This document shows positions 1-8,541 of a DNA stretch of 50,607 nt, piece by piece (position 1 is the first letter of the stretch; every line of letters starts with the position of its first letter). Source of the DNA: Thermoanaerobaculum sp. (GTDB lineage: Bacteria > Acidobacteriota > Thermoanaerobaculia > Multivoradales > UBA5704); the NCBI GenBank assembly GCA_021154885.1, contig JAJKHS010000101.1:1-50607 (forward strand). Direction: 5' to 3'. A program made the position numbers and the translations under genes. The notes under the pieces were generated by a model. It saw only the letters and a program-made list of their open reading frames with translations. It ran no database searches and was not told the DNA's origin.

Positions 1-42
1 CCGGCAGACCGTTGTGGATCGACGGCGCGCGGCCGCTGCTCT

Positions 43-1845
43 CTACAGCGGCGCGATGAGCGCCGCTTCGTCGTCCTCGGGCTGAAAGGCGGAGACGGCG
101 ACGACACCCGGGCCGGCGTGAGTGCCCACCACCGGACCCACCTCGGCCTGGATCAATTCGGAGACCTCGAAGGTGTCGCGCAGCAGCCGCTCCAGGCGGT
201 CGGCCCAGGCGGGGGCGTTGCCGTGGGAGACGCCGGCCACGATGGGCCGTCCGGGGTCCAGGCGTTTCTCGAGGATCTCCAGGATGCGCGGATGGGTGGC
301 CCGGCCGCCGCGCACCCGGTCGACGGCGGTGATCTCGCCGTCCACCACGCCGAGGATGGGCTTGATCCCCAGCAGGCCGCCGAGGACGGCGCGGGCGCGG
401 CCGATGCGGCCGCCGCGCGCCAGGTACTCCAGGGTGTCCACCACGAACAGGGTCTGGACGCGGGGCGCCATGGCCAGCAGGCGGCGGCGGACGTCGGCCG
501 CCGTCTCGTTGCGCGCCGCCATGCGGGCGGCGAAGAGGGCGAGAAGGCCCAGGCCGAGGCTCACCTGCCCGGAGTCCACCACCGCCACGGCCGGCGGCGG
601 TCCGGTCGCGCTCTCCCGTCCCGACAGGGCGGCGACGGCTCCGGCGCCGGCGTGCTCCAGGGTCTTCGACAGGCGCGCGGAGAGATGAATGGAGACCACG
701 TCGTGGCCGTTCCCCAGCCACTCGCCGTAGCGCCGGGCGAATTCGTCGGCATGGGGCGGGTTGGAGGCCGGGTGCCCCTTCGTCCGTTCCAGCAGGGCGT
801 AGAACTGGCCGGGCTGGAGGTCCACCCGGTCGCGGAAGGTCGCGCCGTCCAGCTCCACCGTCAGGGGGACGACGACGATGCCGTGGGAGGCGGCGAGATC
901 GGGCGGCAGGTCGGACGTGGAATCGGTGACGATCATCACTCCGGGCTCGCGGCGCAGCAGCAGGCCTCGCTCCTCCAGTCCCAGCACCTCCTGCACGATC
1001 TCGCCGTCGCGGTCCGGCAGGCCGTCCAGAATCTGCCGCAGGGTGGCCCCGCGCTGGGCGGCGCCCAGGATGCGCTGCTGGAGAGGGGTGAAGGGGGTGG
1101 AGAAGAAGGCGGGGCCGATCTCCACCTCCAGGTGAAGGCGGGGATCGGGGAACTCCCCCAGCGAGTCCTCGATGGCGGCGAGCACCAGGGAGTCCAGGCT
1201 GTCCTCGATCTCCCGCCGCGCCGGGAAGTCGCCGGGGACGAAGCGCACCGGCCCCTCGTGCAGCCGGCCGAGGCGGCAGAAGGCTTTCAAGCCCCGCACC
1301 GGGCCCGACCCGGCCGCCGCCACCTCGCCGCGGTGCAGGAGGAGCGAGCCGCCGCGCAGGTCGAGGCGGCCGGAGGCCCCCGCCGCGGCCAGGCCGCGCA
1401 GCAGCTCGATCAGCGGCATCTGCGCCAGGTCGCCCACCAGCGAGGTCAGGCGCGCGTCCGGCGCCAGGCCGAGCTCGCGGCCCAGCAGCACCAGCAGCAG
1501 CCGGCGGGCGACTTCCGGCAGGTCGAGGCCGGCGACCGCCAGGAAGGCCGCCTCCTCCGGGAGGGCCGCCTCCTCGGCGGGGTGGCGGCCGATCACCACC
1601 AGGGTGCGATGGCCGGAGCTGCCGGAGCTGCCGGAGGCGAGGAGGGCGCCGGCGTCCACCCCGGCGGCCAGGGCCTCCTGGGTGGTGACGATCACCGCCG
1701 TTCCCAATCCTTCGGCGAAGCGCCGGGCGCGGGCGGCGTCGCCCACGGGGACGACCTCGTAGCCTTCGGCGGTGAGGCGGGACGCCAGGTTGCGCAGGCG
1801 ATCGGCCTGGGGATCGACGAACAGCACCGTGGGGCGCGCGGCCAC
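43..1845 (-). CDS. Pseudo-receiver/PATAN (DUF4388)/DegV fusion protein
   Basis: 600 residues from a GTG start, two bases after the stop of the upstream gene on the same strand, so the two are probably co-transcribed. Residues 1-120 look like a receiver fold, but the usual phospho-acceptor Asp is not visible. Residues 132-215 match the PATAN/DUF4388 pattern. About 245-300 looks like a small winged-helix segment. From about 303 to the end it is a full DegV domain: it opens with VTDSTSDLP, then has HPASNPPHADEF, a SIHLSARLSKT segment, VVDSGQVSLGLG and ARGGRIGRARAVLGGLLGIKPIL. DegV proteins bind fatty acids (FakB-like) and present them to a kinase. PATAN domains occur in regulators of pili, motility and secretion. 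Inference: a cytoplasmic adaptor coupling lipid binding to signalling. No FakA-like kinase is in the window. Domain calls are confident; the role is not known. Confidence 0.85.
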   Translation of the reverse strand: MAARPTVLFVDPQADRLRNLASRLTAEGYEVVPVGDAARARRFAEGLGTAVIVTTQEALAAGVDAGALLASGSSGSSGHRTLVVIGRHPAEEAALPEEAAFLAVAGLDLPEVARRLLLVLLGRELGLAPDARLTSLVGDLAQMPLIELLRGLAAAGASGRLDLRGGSLLLHRGEVAAAGSGPVRGLKAFCRLGRLHEGPVRFVPGDFPARREIEDSLDSLVLAAIEDSLGEFPDPRLHLEVEIGPAFFSTPFTPLQQRILGAAQRGATLRQILDGLPDRDGEIVQEVLGLEERGLLLRREPGVMIVTDSTSDLPPDLAASHGIVVVPLTVELDGATFRDRVDLQPGQFYALLERTKGHPASNPPHADEFARRYGEWLGNGHDVVSIHLSARLSKTLEHAGAGAVAALSGRESATGPPPAVAVVDSGQVSLGLGLLALFAARMAARNETAADVRRRLLAMAPRVQTLFVVDTLEYLARGGRIGRARAVLGGLLGIKPILGVVDGEITAVDRVRGGRATHPRILEILEKRLDPGRPIVAGVSHGNAPAWADRLERLLRDTFEVSELIQAEVGPVVGTHAGPGVVAVSAFQPEDDEAALIAPL

Positions 1846-1847
1846 GT

Positions 1848-3344
1848 CTAGGATCTCGCGTCCGGAGGGTGGAGGAGACGGAGCATGCCCAGCAGGCTCT
1901 GGGGCTCATGGGGGGTGGCGCGCCAGCGCGTGGCGCGGCCGGCGAGGGCGAGGGCCTGGCGCTGCGCCGCCTCGCTGCCGGCCACCAGCACGCCGCCCGC
2001 GCCCCGCGGTCCGCTCGTCTCCAGCCGCTGCACCACGCCGCCCACCGCCTCCAGGCTCGCGGTGCCGCGGATCCACACCAGCACTCCGGCGCAGCCGGGG
2101 ACGATGGCGTTGATTTGCGGCTGCGCCGCGCCGTTGAGCACCTGGACGTGGAGGGAGAGCTTGCCGTGGCGGCCCGGGAAGGAGACGCTGCCGGCACGGC
2201 GCAGCTCCACCTGCTCGACGAGCCTGCGCAGCCCCTCGTTGCGGCGGAACCCAGGCCCCTCCTCGACGAGCCGGCGCAGCGCCGGCCAGACCTCCGGCTC
2301 CACCAGCAGCAGGAAGGGCAGGGCGGTGGCAGGCAGGCCGGCCCTGGTGGCGGCGTCGATCAGATCCTCCACCGCGATCTCCAGCAGCAGGACGGTGGAG
2401 ATCTCCCGGGTGTTCTGGATGTCCGCGTCCTCCTCGCCGGTCTGCGGGGCGACGGCCCCGGTCTCCACCAGCAGGGCCAGCGCCAGGCGCGTCGAGGAGG
2501 GCGCCTCGGCCTCGTCGGCGACCAGGTCGAACAGCCGTAACCCCGGCTGCTGGAGCACCCGCTCGAAGACCCGCCGCACGGGCAGGTCGTGGAAATCCTG
2601 ATCCACGGCCGGCAGGCTGGGGGTGAGGGACTGGAGCGGCTGTCCGGTGGCGGGGATCAGGTGCCGGCGTTTGGCGATCTCATCCTTGAGCCACGCCGAC
2701 TGCATGAGCAGCTCGTGCAGGGGGAGCGGCCCCTCCTGGGCCTCGGGCAGCGCCTCGGGATCGAAGCGGAACCCGCCCTCTTCGAGCGACAGCAGGGCGA
2801 GCAGGGCCTCGCGGCCGCGCAGCCCCTGCCAGCGGGCGCCGGTGGCCTGTCCGTCCCGCAGCTCCAGCGTGCCCGAGCCGCCGGCGGCCTTCACTCGCAG
2901 GATACCGGTCTTGCGCACCTGGCCCAGGTACTGGAGGAGGGCCCAGAGTGGGTGATTGGCGAGATCGCCCTGCAGCACCTGGAGGACCGCCGTGCGGTTG
3001 GCGAGGAGCCGGTAGAGGCGCAGCAGGAGCTCCTCGAGATCGCAGGGCCGGGTCAGCACGTCGTCGGCGCCGATGCGCAGGGCGTTCACGGAATCGGCGG
3101 CACCGGCCAGCACGAGAATGGGGAGCGAGCGGGTGGCCGGCTGGCTTCGCAGGGCCTCGACCACGTCGAGCCCGGCGCCCGGCGAGGTACCCAGCACCAC
3201 CAAGTCCACCTGTTGCTCCTGGGCCACGGCGGTGGCCCGCGCACCCTCGCTCAGGCGGCGCACCTCGTGGCCGGCCACGTGCAGCCGGTCGGCGAGCACC
3301 GCCGCGAACACGGAATCACTCTCGATCACCAGGACTTTGGCCAC
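1848..3344 (-). CDS. Pseudo-receiver protein with PATAN (DUF4388) domain
   Basis: 498 residues, GTG start. Residues 1-118 have receiver-like secondary structure (KVLVIES at the first strand), but the strand that should carry the phosphorylated Asp reads LVVLGTSPGAG, and the conserved Lys position reads VLTRP. Phosphorylation by the usual mechanism is therefore unlikely. A PATAN/DUF4388 domain follows at about 123-205 (VLQGDLANHPLWALLQYLGQ), then a winged-helix-like stretch near 265-310. The C-terminal 180 residues are unassigned. Part of that tail (NAIVPGCAGVLVWI) is faintly reminiscent of a Ras-like fold without a P-loop, which is speculation. It is first in a two-gene operon with the DegV fusion; both genes share the pseudo-receiver plus PATAN layout, suggesting duplication followed by fusion. 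Confidence 0.82.
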   Translation of the reverse strand: MAKVLVIESDSVFAAVLADRLHVAGHEVRRLSEGARATAVAQEQQVDLVVLGTSPGAGLDVVEALRSQPATRSLPILVLAGAADSVNALRIGADDVLTRPCDLEELLLRLYRLLANRTAVLQVLQGDLANHPLWALLQYLGQVRKTGILRVKAAGGSGTLELRDGQATGARWQGLRGREALLALLSLEEGGFRFDPEALPEAQEGPLPLHELLMQSAWLKDEIAKRRHLIPATGQPLQSLTPSLPAVDQDFHDLPVRRVFERVLQQPGLRLFDLVADEAEAPSSTRLALALLVETGAVAPQTGEEDADIQNTREISTVLLLEIAVEDLIDAATRAGLPATALPFLLLVEPEVWPALRRLVEEGPGFRRNEGLRRLVEQVELRRAGSVSFPGRHGKLSLHVQVLNGAAQPQINAIVPGCAGVLVWIRGTASLEAVGGVVQRLETSGPRGAGGVLVAGSEAAQRQALALAGRATRWRATPHEPQSLLGMLRLLHPPDARS

Positions 3345-3477
3345 GGCACCTCGCCTCCGGAAAGGACGGAAAGCGGGACCATTCTATGCGCGGGCGGGGG
3401 TGGGGAGGACGGCGGGGCGTCTCTCGTTGGCAAAGGCACCGTCGAAGTGGGACTATTCCAGATGAAAGGAGCCCCGC

Positions 3478-3666
3478 ATGAAGAAGAGAGCCCTGAAGAA
3501 GCTGACCCTGAACCGGGAGACCGTGATCCATCTCGACCCCGACCGGCTGGCGAAGGCCGCGGGAGGCAACACCTGCAACGCCTCGGGGAGCTGTCCGCCG
3601 CCTTCGACTCAGGCCTGCTCGGACAGCGGCTGCCCTTCGGCCCCGCCGATCTGTCCCCCGAGGTGA
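3478..3666 (+). CDS. Class I lanthipeptide-like RiPP precursor (orphan)
   Basis: 62 residues with a strong Shine-Dalgarno (AAAGGAG) eight bases before the ATG. The leader has the KKLTLNRETVIHLD pattern followed by LAKAAGG, as in precursors annotated 'class I lanthipeptide' in Bacteroidota and Acidobacteriota. The GG at residues 29-30 is a plausible cleavage site. The 32-residue core holds five Cys, several Ser/Thr and a Pro-rich end (CPPPST, CPSAPPICPPR). No LanB, LanC, LanM, peptidase or dedicated transporter lies nearby, so any modifying enzyme must act in trans. The stop is 46 bases from the convergent antitoxin gene; that gap holds an imperfect GC-rich hairpin at about 3675-3700. Gene call is firm; lanthionine formation is only inferred from the leader. 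Confidence 0.75.
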   Translation: MKKRALKKLTLNRETVIHLDPDRLAKAAGGNTCNASGSCPPPSTQACSDSGCPSAPPICPPR

Positions 3667-3712
3667 GTGGGAGCCGGCGCCGTTTAGGAGACCGGCGTCG
3701 GACAGCGGCCGA

Positions 3713-4108
3713 CTATCTGCGAGACCGGGCTCTGCGTAGCGGCGCCCGATCGGCGGCCTCATCGCTCGGAGTCGCGGAACCGGCGTCGCGTTGAGGCAGG
3801 TCGACGACGTTGGCATCCCTGGCGGCCCGAGCCCGCTCCTCCTGGCCTTCGAGGTGAACTCGGACGACCATGTCCAGCGCCATGGCGATCTTCACCATGG
3901 TCAGCAGAGTGAAGTTACCGCCGCCCAGCAGCTGGCTGACGTAGGCCTTCGAGGTGCCCATGCGCCGCGCCAGCTCCGCGGCGCTGATCCCCCTCTCCCG
4001 CATGCGCAGGTGCACCTCGCGTGCGAAGTCGGTCTGGGCGACGTCCTGCCAGTAATCCACCGAGCGCTTGGCGTCGGCGAGCATCGAGGAGTAATGGTCA
4101 GCGTTCAT
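3713..4108 (-). CDS. HigA-like XRE-family antitoxin
   Basis: 131 residues. A helix-turn-helix of the XRE/Cro type spans about 30-90, with the recognition part reading ISAAELARRMGTSKAYVSQLLGGGNFTLLTMVKIA. The C-terminal 35 residues are Arg/Ala-rich and look disordered. It overlaps the 3' end of the upstream toxin gene by 11 bases. This toxin-first order is typical of HigBA modules. Family knowledge: the antitoxin blocks the toxin and represses the shared promoter. Confidence 0.85.
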   Translation of the reverse strand: MNADHYSSMLADAKRSVDYWQDVAQTDFAREVHLRMRERGISAAELARRMGTSKAYVSQLLGGGNFTLLTMVKIAMALDMVVRVHLEGQEERARAARDANVVDLPQRDAGSATPSDEAADRAPLRRARSRR

Positions 4109-4544
4109 GGTTCACCTCACCTGGGTTGATGATGGAAAGCCGCCGTTGGGCTTTCGCTTCGAAGTAGGCGGCTTTCATCGCCCTCGCCTGCTCCAGTTGC
4201 GTCTCCGGCATCTGATCCCGTTTGAAGAAACCCACGGTGCAGACGACGCACCGCTCGCCGTCGAAGAACCAGACGACTCTGGGCTTCGCTCCCCGCTTGG
4301 GCTGTTTCCGGAACTCGAACAGCCCATCGGCGAGAGGCCTCAGGGGTTTGCACACCGTGGGGTTCCGGAGCTGAGGCCCCTCGAAGGGGACGCTGTCGAC
4401 GAGCAGCGAAAGCATCTTGTCGCGAGCCTCCTTGGACCCTTCGCGGTACCCCTCCTGGAGCAGATCCAGGACCGGGCACCGTCCGTCACCGTCACAAATC
4501 GCCAGCACCTCCCAACGTGCGCGAGCCAGCCTGAGCACTCTCAT
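4098..4544 (-). CDS. HigB/RelE-like toxin (phage Gp49-like family)
   Basis: 148 residues. The core pattern LRPLADGLFEFRKQPKRGAK, then VVWFFDGERCVVCTVGFFKR, and a C-terminal helix with many Ala/Glu is that of RelE-fold Gp49/HigB toxins, which cut mRNA on the ribosome. It is paired with the XRE protein immediately downstream. The start is uncertain: a perfect TTGACA (4567-4572) with a 17-base spacer puts the possible -10 over the annotated ATG. The true start may therefore be a few codons inside, for example the GTG at codon 3. Confidence 0.8.
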   Translation of the reverse strand: MRVLRLARARWEVLAICDGDGRCPVLDLLQEGYREGSKEARDKMLSLLVDSVPFEGPQLRNPTVCKPLRPLADGLFEFRKQPKRGAKPRVVWFFDGERCVVCTVGFFKRDQMPETQLEQARAMKAAYFEAKAQRRLSIINPGEVNHER

Positions 4545-4572
4545 GGTAAGTCTGAGCTTAACCCCCTGTCAA
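4544..4572 (-). promoter_or_regulatory. Candidate sigma70-type promoter of the toxin-antitoxin pair
   Basis: On the minus strand TTGACA lies at 4572-4567, followed after exactly 17 bases by TTACCA (4549-4544). The -35 match is perfect and the -10 is weak. The -10 touches the annotated toxin start codon, which argues either for a start inside the gene or against this being the active promoter. Confidence 0.35.
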
Positions 4573-4718
4573 GTGGTTCCGTTCCAGTTGTTCCGGATAG
4601 CCGTGCGAAGTTGCGACAGAGCATACCAGAGTCTCCTCGGTTGGGCTCAGGTGAAGGGGGAGTTGCCACCGCCCCACCGTTCCGTCAGGATTGATCCGCA
4701 TGCGGCTGATCAAGATCG

Positions 4719-7472
4719 GTGGTCGGGAGCGTCGATCCGACCGTGGGGGCGGTCCGCTCGATGGCCCAGCTTGAGGCCTTGACTCCATTGGCCGCCGCCC
4801 GGCCGGCCGTGGTCCGCCGTCGGGTGGCCGCCTATGTGGCGGTGGTGGCGGCCTGCCTGGCGCTGACCCCCTGGCTGCACTCGACGAGCTGGGTGGGCGG
4901 CAGCCGCCTGCACGACGTCCAGGAGAGCATCGCCGTCACCCTGGCCCTGGGGGTCGCCGCCATCGCCCTGGTGCGCTTCTACAGCCGCAAGACCAATTCG
5001 TTCCTGCTGCTGGGGGCCGCCTTCGTGGGCACGGCCCTGCTGGACGCCTATCACGCCGTGGCGACCTCGGCGTCGGTCCAGGGGGCCGAGTCGGCGCTGC
5101 GGTCCACCAGCCCCTGGAGCTGGCTCGCCTCACGGCTTTTCCTGGCGCTCCTGCTCTGGTTCCACGCGCCGCCGCTGCGGCCGGGCCGGCGGGAGATGGC
5201 CCTCGACGAGCGGGCGGTCTACCTGCTGGTGGGCTCCGTGGCCCTGGCCTGCTTCGCCTTCTTCACCTTCGTCCCGCTGCCCAGCGCCTACTTCCCGGAC
5301 TCCTTCGTCGACCGTCCGGCGGAGCTCCTGCCGGCCGTCTTCTTTCTCCTCGCCCTGGTGGCTCACCTGCGGCACGGGGCGTGGCGGACGGCGGGGTTCG
5401 AATCTTTCCTGGTGACGTCTCTGCTCCTGGGGCTCATGAGCCAGGTGGCCTTCATGCCGTTCGCCACCCGGCCCTTCTCCGCCGCCTCCGAGGCGGCCCA
5501 CGTGGCCAAGGACCTGAGCTACCTGTGCGTGCTCCTGGGATTGCTCGACAACATGTATGCCCTCTTCCGCCGCGCTGACGAGAGCGCCGCCGAGCTGGCC
5601 AGCGCCAACGCCGCGCTGCGAGCGGAGATCGACGAGCGGTCCCTGGCGGAGCAGGAGCGGGACCGGTTCTTCGACATGTCGCTGGAGATGCTCTGCATCG
5701 CCGGCGTCGACGGCTACTTCAAGCAGCTCAACCCGGCGTGGGAGCGGACCCTGGGCTTCTCGCTGGAGGAGCTCAAATCGCGGCCGTACCTCGACCTCAT
5801 CCATCCCGACGACCTGGAGGGCACCCAGGTGGAGAGGCAGCGGCTGCGCCTGGGGGTCGAGGTGGTGGATTTCGAGAACCGTTTTCGCACCCGGGACGGC
5901 TCCTACCGCTGGCTGGCCTGGCGGGCGAGCGCTTTGCCGGAGCGCGGGCTCATCTATGCGGTGGCCCGCGACGTCCAGCAGCAGAAGCAGGTCGAGCAGA
6001 TGAAGAACGATTTCATCTCGGTGGTCAGCCACGAGCTGCGCACCCCCCTGACGTCGATCCGGGGAGCCCTCGGGCTGCTCGCGGGGGGTGTTGCCGGCGA
6101 GCTCCCGGAGAGGGCCCGAACCCTGCTGGACATCGCCGCCAACAACAGCGCGCGGCTGGGGCGCCTGATCAACGACATCCTGGACATCGAGAAGATCGAG
6201 TCCGGCAAGATGGGCTTCCGCTTCTCTCCCGTGGAGCTGATGCCGCTGCTGGAGCAGGCGGTGGAGAGCCACCGGGTGTACGCCCAGGCCTACGAGGTGG
6301 AGCCGCGGATCGTGGCCGGGGTGGCAGGGGTGCGGATCTGGGCCGACTCCGACCGCTTCCAGCAGGTGGTCATCAACCTGATGTCCAACGCCTGCAAGTT
6401 CTCGCCGCGGGGAGGCGTGGTGGAGATCGCGGCGGCGCGGGGGGACGGCGGCCGGCTGCGCATCTCGGTGACCGACCACGGCAAGGGGATTCCGCCGGAG
6501 TTTCAGGAGCGTATCTTCGAGAAGTTCGCCCAGGCGGATGCCTCCTCCACCCGGCAGAAGGGGGGCACGGGGCTGGGTCTCAGCATCTCGAAGGCCATCG
6601 TCGAGCGCCACGGCGGACGGATCTGGTTCGAGAGCGAGCCCGGGGTGGCCACGACCTTCGCCTTCGACCTGCCGGAGTGGGGTGGCGCCACGGCCGAGCC
6701 CGACGCCCTCGGAGGGGCCCGGATCCTGATCTGCGAGGACGACCTCGACGTCGCCCATCTGCTCGCCATGATGCTGGAGCGGGAGGGGTTCCGTCCCGAG
6801 GTGGCGATGGACGCCGGCATGGCCCGGCGGATGGTGCGCGAGCGGCGCTACGCCGCCATGACTCTCGACCTCATGCTGCCCGACCAGGACGGGATCTCGC
6901 TGATCCGCGAGCTGCGGGCCGACGCGGAGACGAGCCGGCTGCCCATCGTGGTGGTCTCGGTGCGGGCAGGCGACGGGCGGACGGAGCTCAACGGCGGCGC
7001 CCTGGGGGTGGTGGACTGGCTCGCCAAGCCCATCGACGAGGGGCAGCTCATGGCGGCGGTGCGGCGGGCGGTGCGGGGCTCCCCGGGGGGTGGAGTGCGC
7101 ATCCTGCACGTCGAGGACGATCCCGACCTGCAGCGGGTGGTGGCCGCCATCGTCGCCAGGGACGCCGAGGTCGAGGCGGCCGCCACCCTGGCGGAGGCCC
7201 GGAACCGGCTTGCCGAGGCGAGCTTCGATCTGGTGATCCTGGACCTCGCCCTGCCGGACGGCTCGGGCATGGACCTGCTGCCACTGCTGGGCAGCCTGAC
7301 GCCGTCCACGCCGGTGCTCATCTTCTCGGCCCACGAGGTGGACGGCGAGGTGGCGGACCGCGTCGCCTCGGTCCTCGTCAAGTCCCAGACCTCGAACCGG
7401 AAGCTGCTGGAGACGATCCGCTCGGTGCTGGCGTCGCGGACGCCGACGCCGTGGCCGGCGAAGCGGGTGTGA
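4719..7472 (+). CDS. Membrane hybrid histidine kinase with PAS and two receivers
   Basis: 917 residues if the GTG at 4719 is used; an in-frame ATG at 4761 is an alternative. Residues 30-285 form a multi-pass membrane sensor of the MASE type, with no large external domain. A short coiled segment leads to a PAS domain at about 310-425. The HisKA box is SHELRTPLTS, with the phosphorylated His near residue 438. The HATPase follows (NLMSNACKFSP near 550, then a GTGLGLSI box). Two receivers are attached: the first has LDLMLPDQDG (Asp about 717) and the second LDLALPDGSG (Asp about 842). Both keep the conserved Lys. It converges with the OmpR-type regulator downstream, and a receiver plus Hpt protein lie close by, so a phosphorelay is plausible. 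The signal is unknown. Confidence 0.92.
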   Translation: MVGSVDPTVGAVRSMAQLEALTPLAAARPAVVRRRVAAYVAVVAACLALTPWLHSTSWVGGSRLHDVQESIAVTLALGVAAIALVRFYSRKTNSFLLLGAAFVGTALLDAYHAVATSASVQGAESALRSTSPWSWLASRLFLALLLWFHAPPLRPGRREMALDERAVYLLVGSVALACFAFFTFVPLPSAYFPDSFVDRPAELLPAVFFLLALVAHLRHGAWRTAGFESFLVTSLLLGLMSQVAFMPFATRPFSAASEAAHVAKDLSYLCVLLGLLDNMYALFRRADESAAELASANAALRAEIDERSLAEQERDRFFDMSLEMLCIAGVDGYFKQLNPAWERTLGFSLEELKSRPYLDLIHPDDLEGTQVERQRLRLGVEVVDFENRFRTRDGSYRWLAWRASALPERGLIYAVARDVQQQKQVEQMKNDFISVVSHELRTPLTSIRGALGLLAGGVAGELPERARTLLDIAANNSARLGRLINDILDIEKIESGKMGFRFSPVELMPLLEQAVESHRVYAQAYEVEPRIVAGVAGVRIWADSDRFQQVVINLMSNACKFSPRGGVVEIAAARGDGGRLRISVTDHGKGIPPEFQERIFEKFAQADASSTRQKGGTGLGLSISKAIVERHGGRIWFESEPGVATTFAFDLPEWGGATAEPDALGGARILICEDDLDVAHLLAMMLEREGFRPEVAMDAGMARRMVRERRYAAMTLDLMLPDQDGISLIRELRADAETSRLPIVVVSVRAGDGRTELNGGALGVVDWLAKPIDEGQLMAAVRRAVRGSPGGGVRILHVEDDPDLQRVVAAIVARDAEVEAAATLAEARNRLAEASFDLVILDLALPDGSGMDLLPLLGSLTPSTPVLIFSAHEVDGEVADRVASVLVKSQTSNRKLLETIRSVLASRTPTPWPAKRV

Positions 7473-7484
7473 TGACCCCGCCTT

Positions 7485-7681
7485 CGCCCCTTCGGGGCGG
7501 CCCTCACTCCCCCAACCCCTCTCTCCCAGCCTCCCCCCCGCCGGCCGGGAGAGAGGGGAGAGGTTAGTCTTTGCAAAAGCCAAAGAACAGCTTCTTCTTT
7601 AGACTGACTTGACTAACCCCTCCCTCTTCTCCCGGCGGACGGGGGGGAGGCTGGGAGAAGAGGGCCGGGGTGATGAGGGCC
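7485..7681. repeat. Paired inverted REP-like element (family A, copy 1)
   Basis: Two inverted copies of a GC-rich hairpin unit (about 7485-7570 and 7601-7681) flank a short A/T-richer spacer. Each unit has a long stem: the right one pairs CCCTCTTCTCCC with GGGAGAAGAGGG around a G-rich loop. The left outer edge has CGCCCCTTCGGGGCG; the right edge ends GGGTGATGAGGGC. It fills the gap between the convergent histidine kinase and response regulator genes, so it could act as a bidirectional terminator. Related copies are at 14851, 26430, 34360, 42731 and 50471. Confidence 0.85.
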
Positions 7682-7713
7682 GGCGGCGATGCCGGGTAAA
7701 CGGCCAGGTTGCT

Positions 7714-8469
7714 CTACGTCTGCACCGGCGGGAACCGGTAACCGCTCCCCCGCTCGGTGACGACGTAGCGGGGCCGGGAGGGCTCGGGCTCGATCTTGGA
7801 CCGCAGCCGGTGGACGTGGACGCGCAGCGTATCCTCGAACACCTCGTCTGAGGGCCACAGGCGCCGCAGCAGGAAGTCGGTGGCCACCACCCGGCCGGCG
7901 TTGCGCATGAGCACGAAGAGGAGCTTGGTCTCGGTGGAGGTGAGGGGTACCGGCCGGCCGTCCACCGCCGCCTTCTGGTGCGCGAAATCGATGGCCAGGT
8001 GGTCGTCCACCCGGATGACCGGCTGCAGCGTGTAGGCGAAGCTGCCCATGCGCCGGCACACCCGCTCCACACGCGCCACCATCTCCCGCGGCTTGAACGG
8101 CTTGCGGATGTAGTCCTCGGCGAACGAGTCGATGGCCCGCACCACCGTCTCCTCCTCGTCCACCGAGGTCAGCATGACGATGGGCAGATCGCTCCACTCG
8201 TGGAGCTTGCGGGCGAACGTCATACCATCCATGCCCGGCAGCAGGATGTCCACCAGGGCGAGATGCGGCAGGCCCCGCCGGGCCACGGACTCCAGGGCTT
8301 CCTCGGCCGTCGGACAGGCCCAGACCTCGAAACCAGCGGACTCCAGCTCGCGCCGGATCAGCCGGAGCAGGTCAGGGTCGTCTTCGACGGCGAGGATATG
8401 GCGGGCCGACCGCTCGTCGAATGCGGATGACTTTTCGGGCAAGCTATGCCTTCCGTCAGACGAGGCCAT
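7714..8469 (-). CDS. OmpR/PhoB-family response regulator
   Basis: 251 residues. Receiver domain from about 24 to 140 with VEDDPD, the acceptor in LALVDILLPGMDG, and KPF at the conserved Lys. A winged-helix DNA-binding domain follows (about 150-250: LTSTETKLLFVLMRNAGRVV, then LRVHVHRLRSKIEP and the terminal hairpin VTERGSGYRF). A promoter-like pair with its -10 lying on the ATG at 8469 suggests that the true start may be TTG at 8442. That codon has a good GGAAGG Shine-Dalgarno (8449-8454) and still leaves the whole receiver intact. Likely partner: the hybrid kinase, with which it is convergent. Confidence 0.93.
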   Translation of the reverse strand: MASSDGRHSLPEKSSAFDERSARHILAVEDDPDLLRLIRRELESAGFEVWACPTAEEALESVARRGLPHLALVDILLPGMDGMTFARKLHEWSDLPIVMLTSVDEEETVVRAIDSFAEDYIRKPFKPREMVARVERVCRRMGSFAYTLQPVIRVDDHLAIDFAHQKAAVDGRPVPLTSTETKLLFVLMRNAGRVVATDFLLRRLWPSDEVFEDTLRVHVHRLRSKIEPEPSRPRYVVTERGSGYRFPPVQT

Positions 8470-8496
8470 ACTATCTTAGAACGAGCCTGCCTGTAA
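8468..8496 (-). promoter_or_regulatory. Candidate promoter of the OmpR-type regulator
   Basis: Minus strand: TTACAG (8496-8491), 17-base spacer, TAGTAT (8473-8468). The -10 overlaps the most upstream ATG, which favours the downstream TTG start at 8442. Confidence 0.4.
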
Positions 8497-8541
8497 TGTG
8501 GGCTGTAATCTTCGTTCCCCAGACTCCCGTAGCAATTGATT

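Noticed and set aside
5394-5405. tRNA T-arm-like GGTTCGAATC
   Set aside because: It lies inside the histidine kinase gene and no acceptor, D or anticodon stem can be folded around it.
7485-7681. Insertion sequence remnant
   Set aside because: No transposase fragment and no target duplication visible; the paired hairpins fit REP/BIME-type repeats better.
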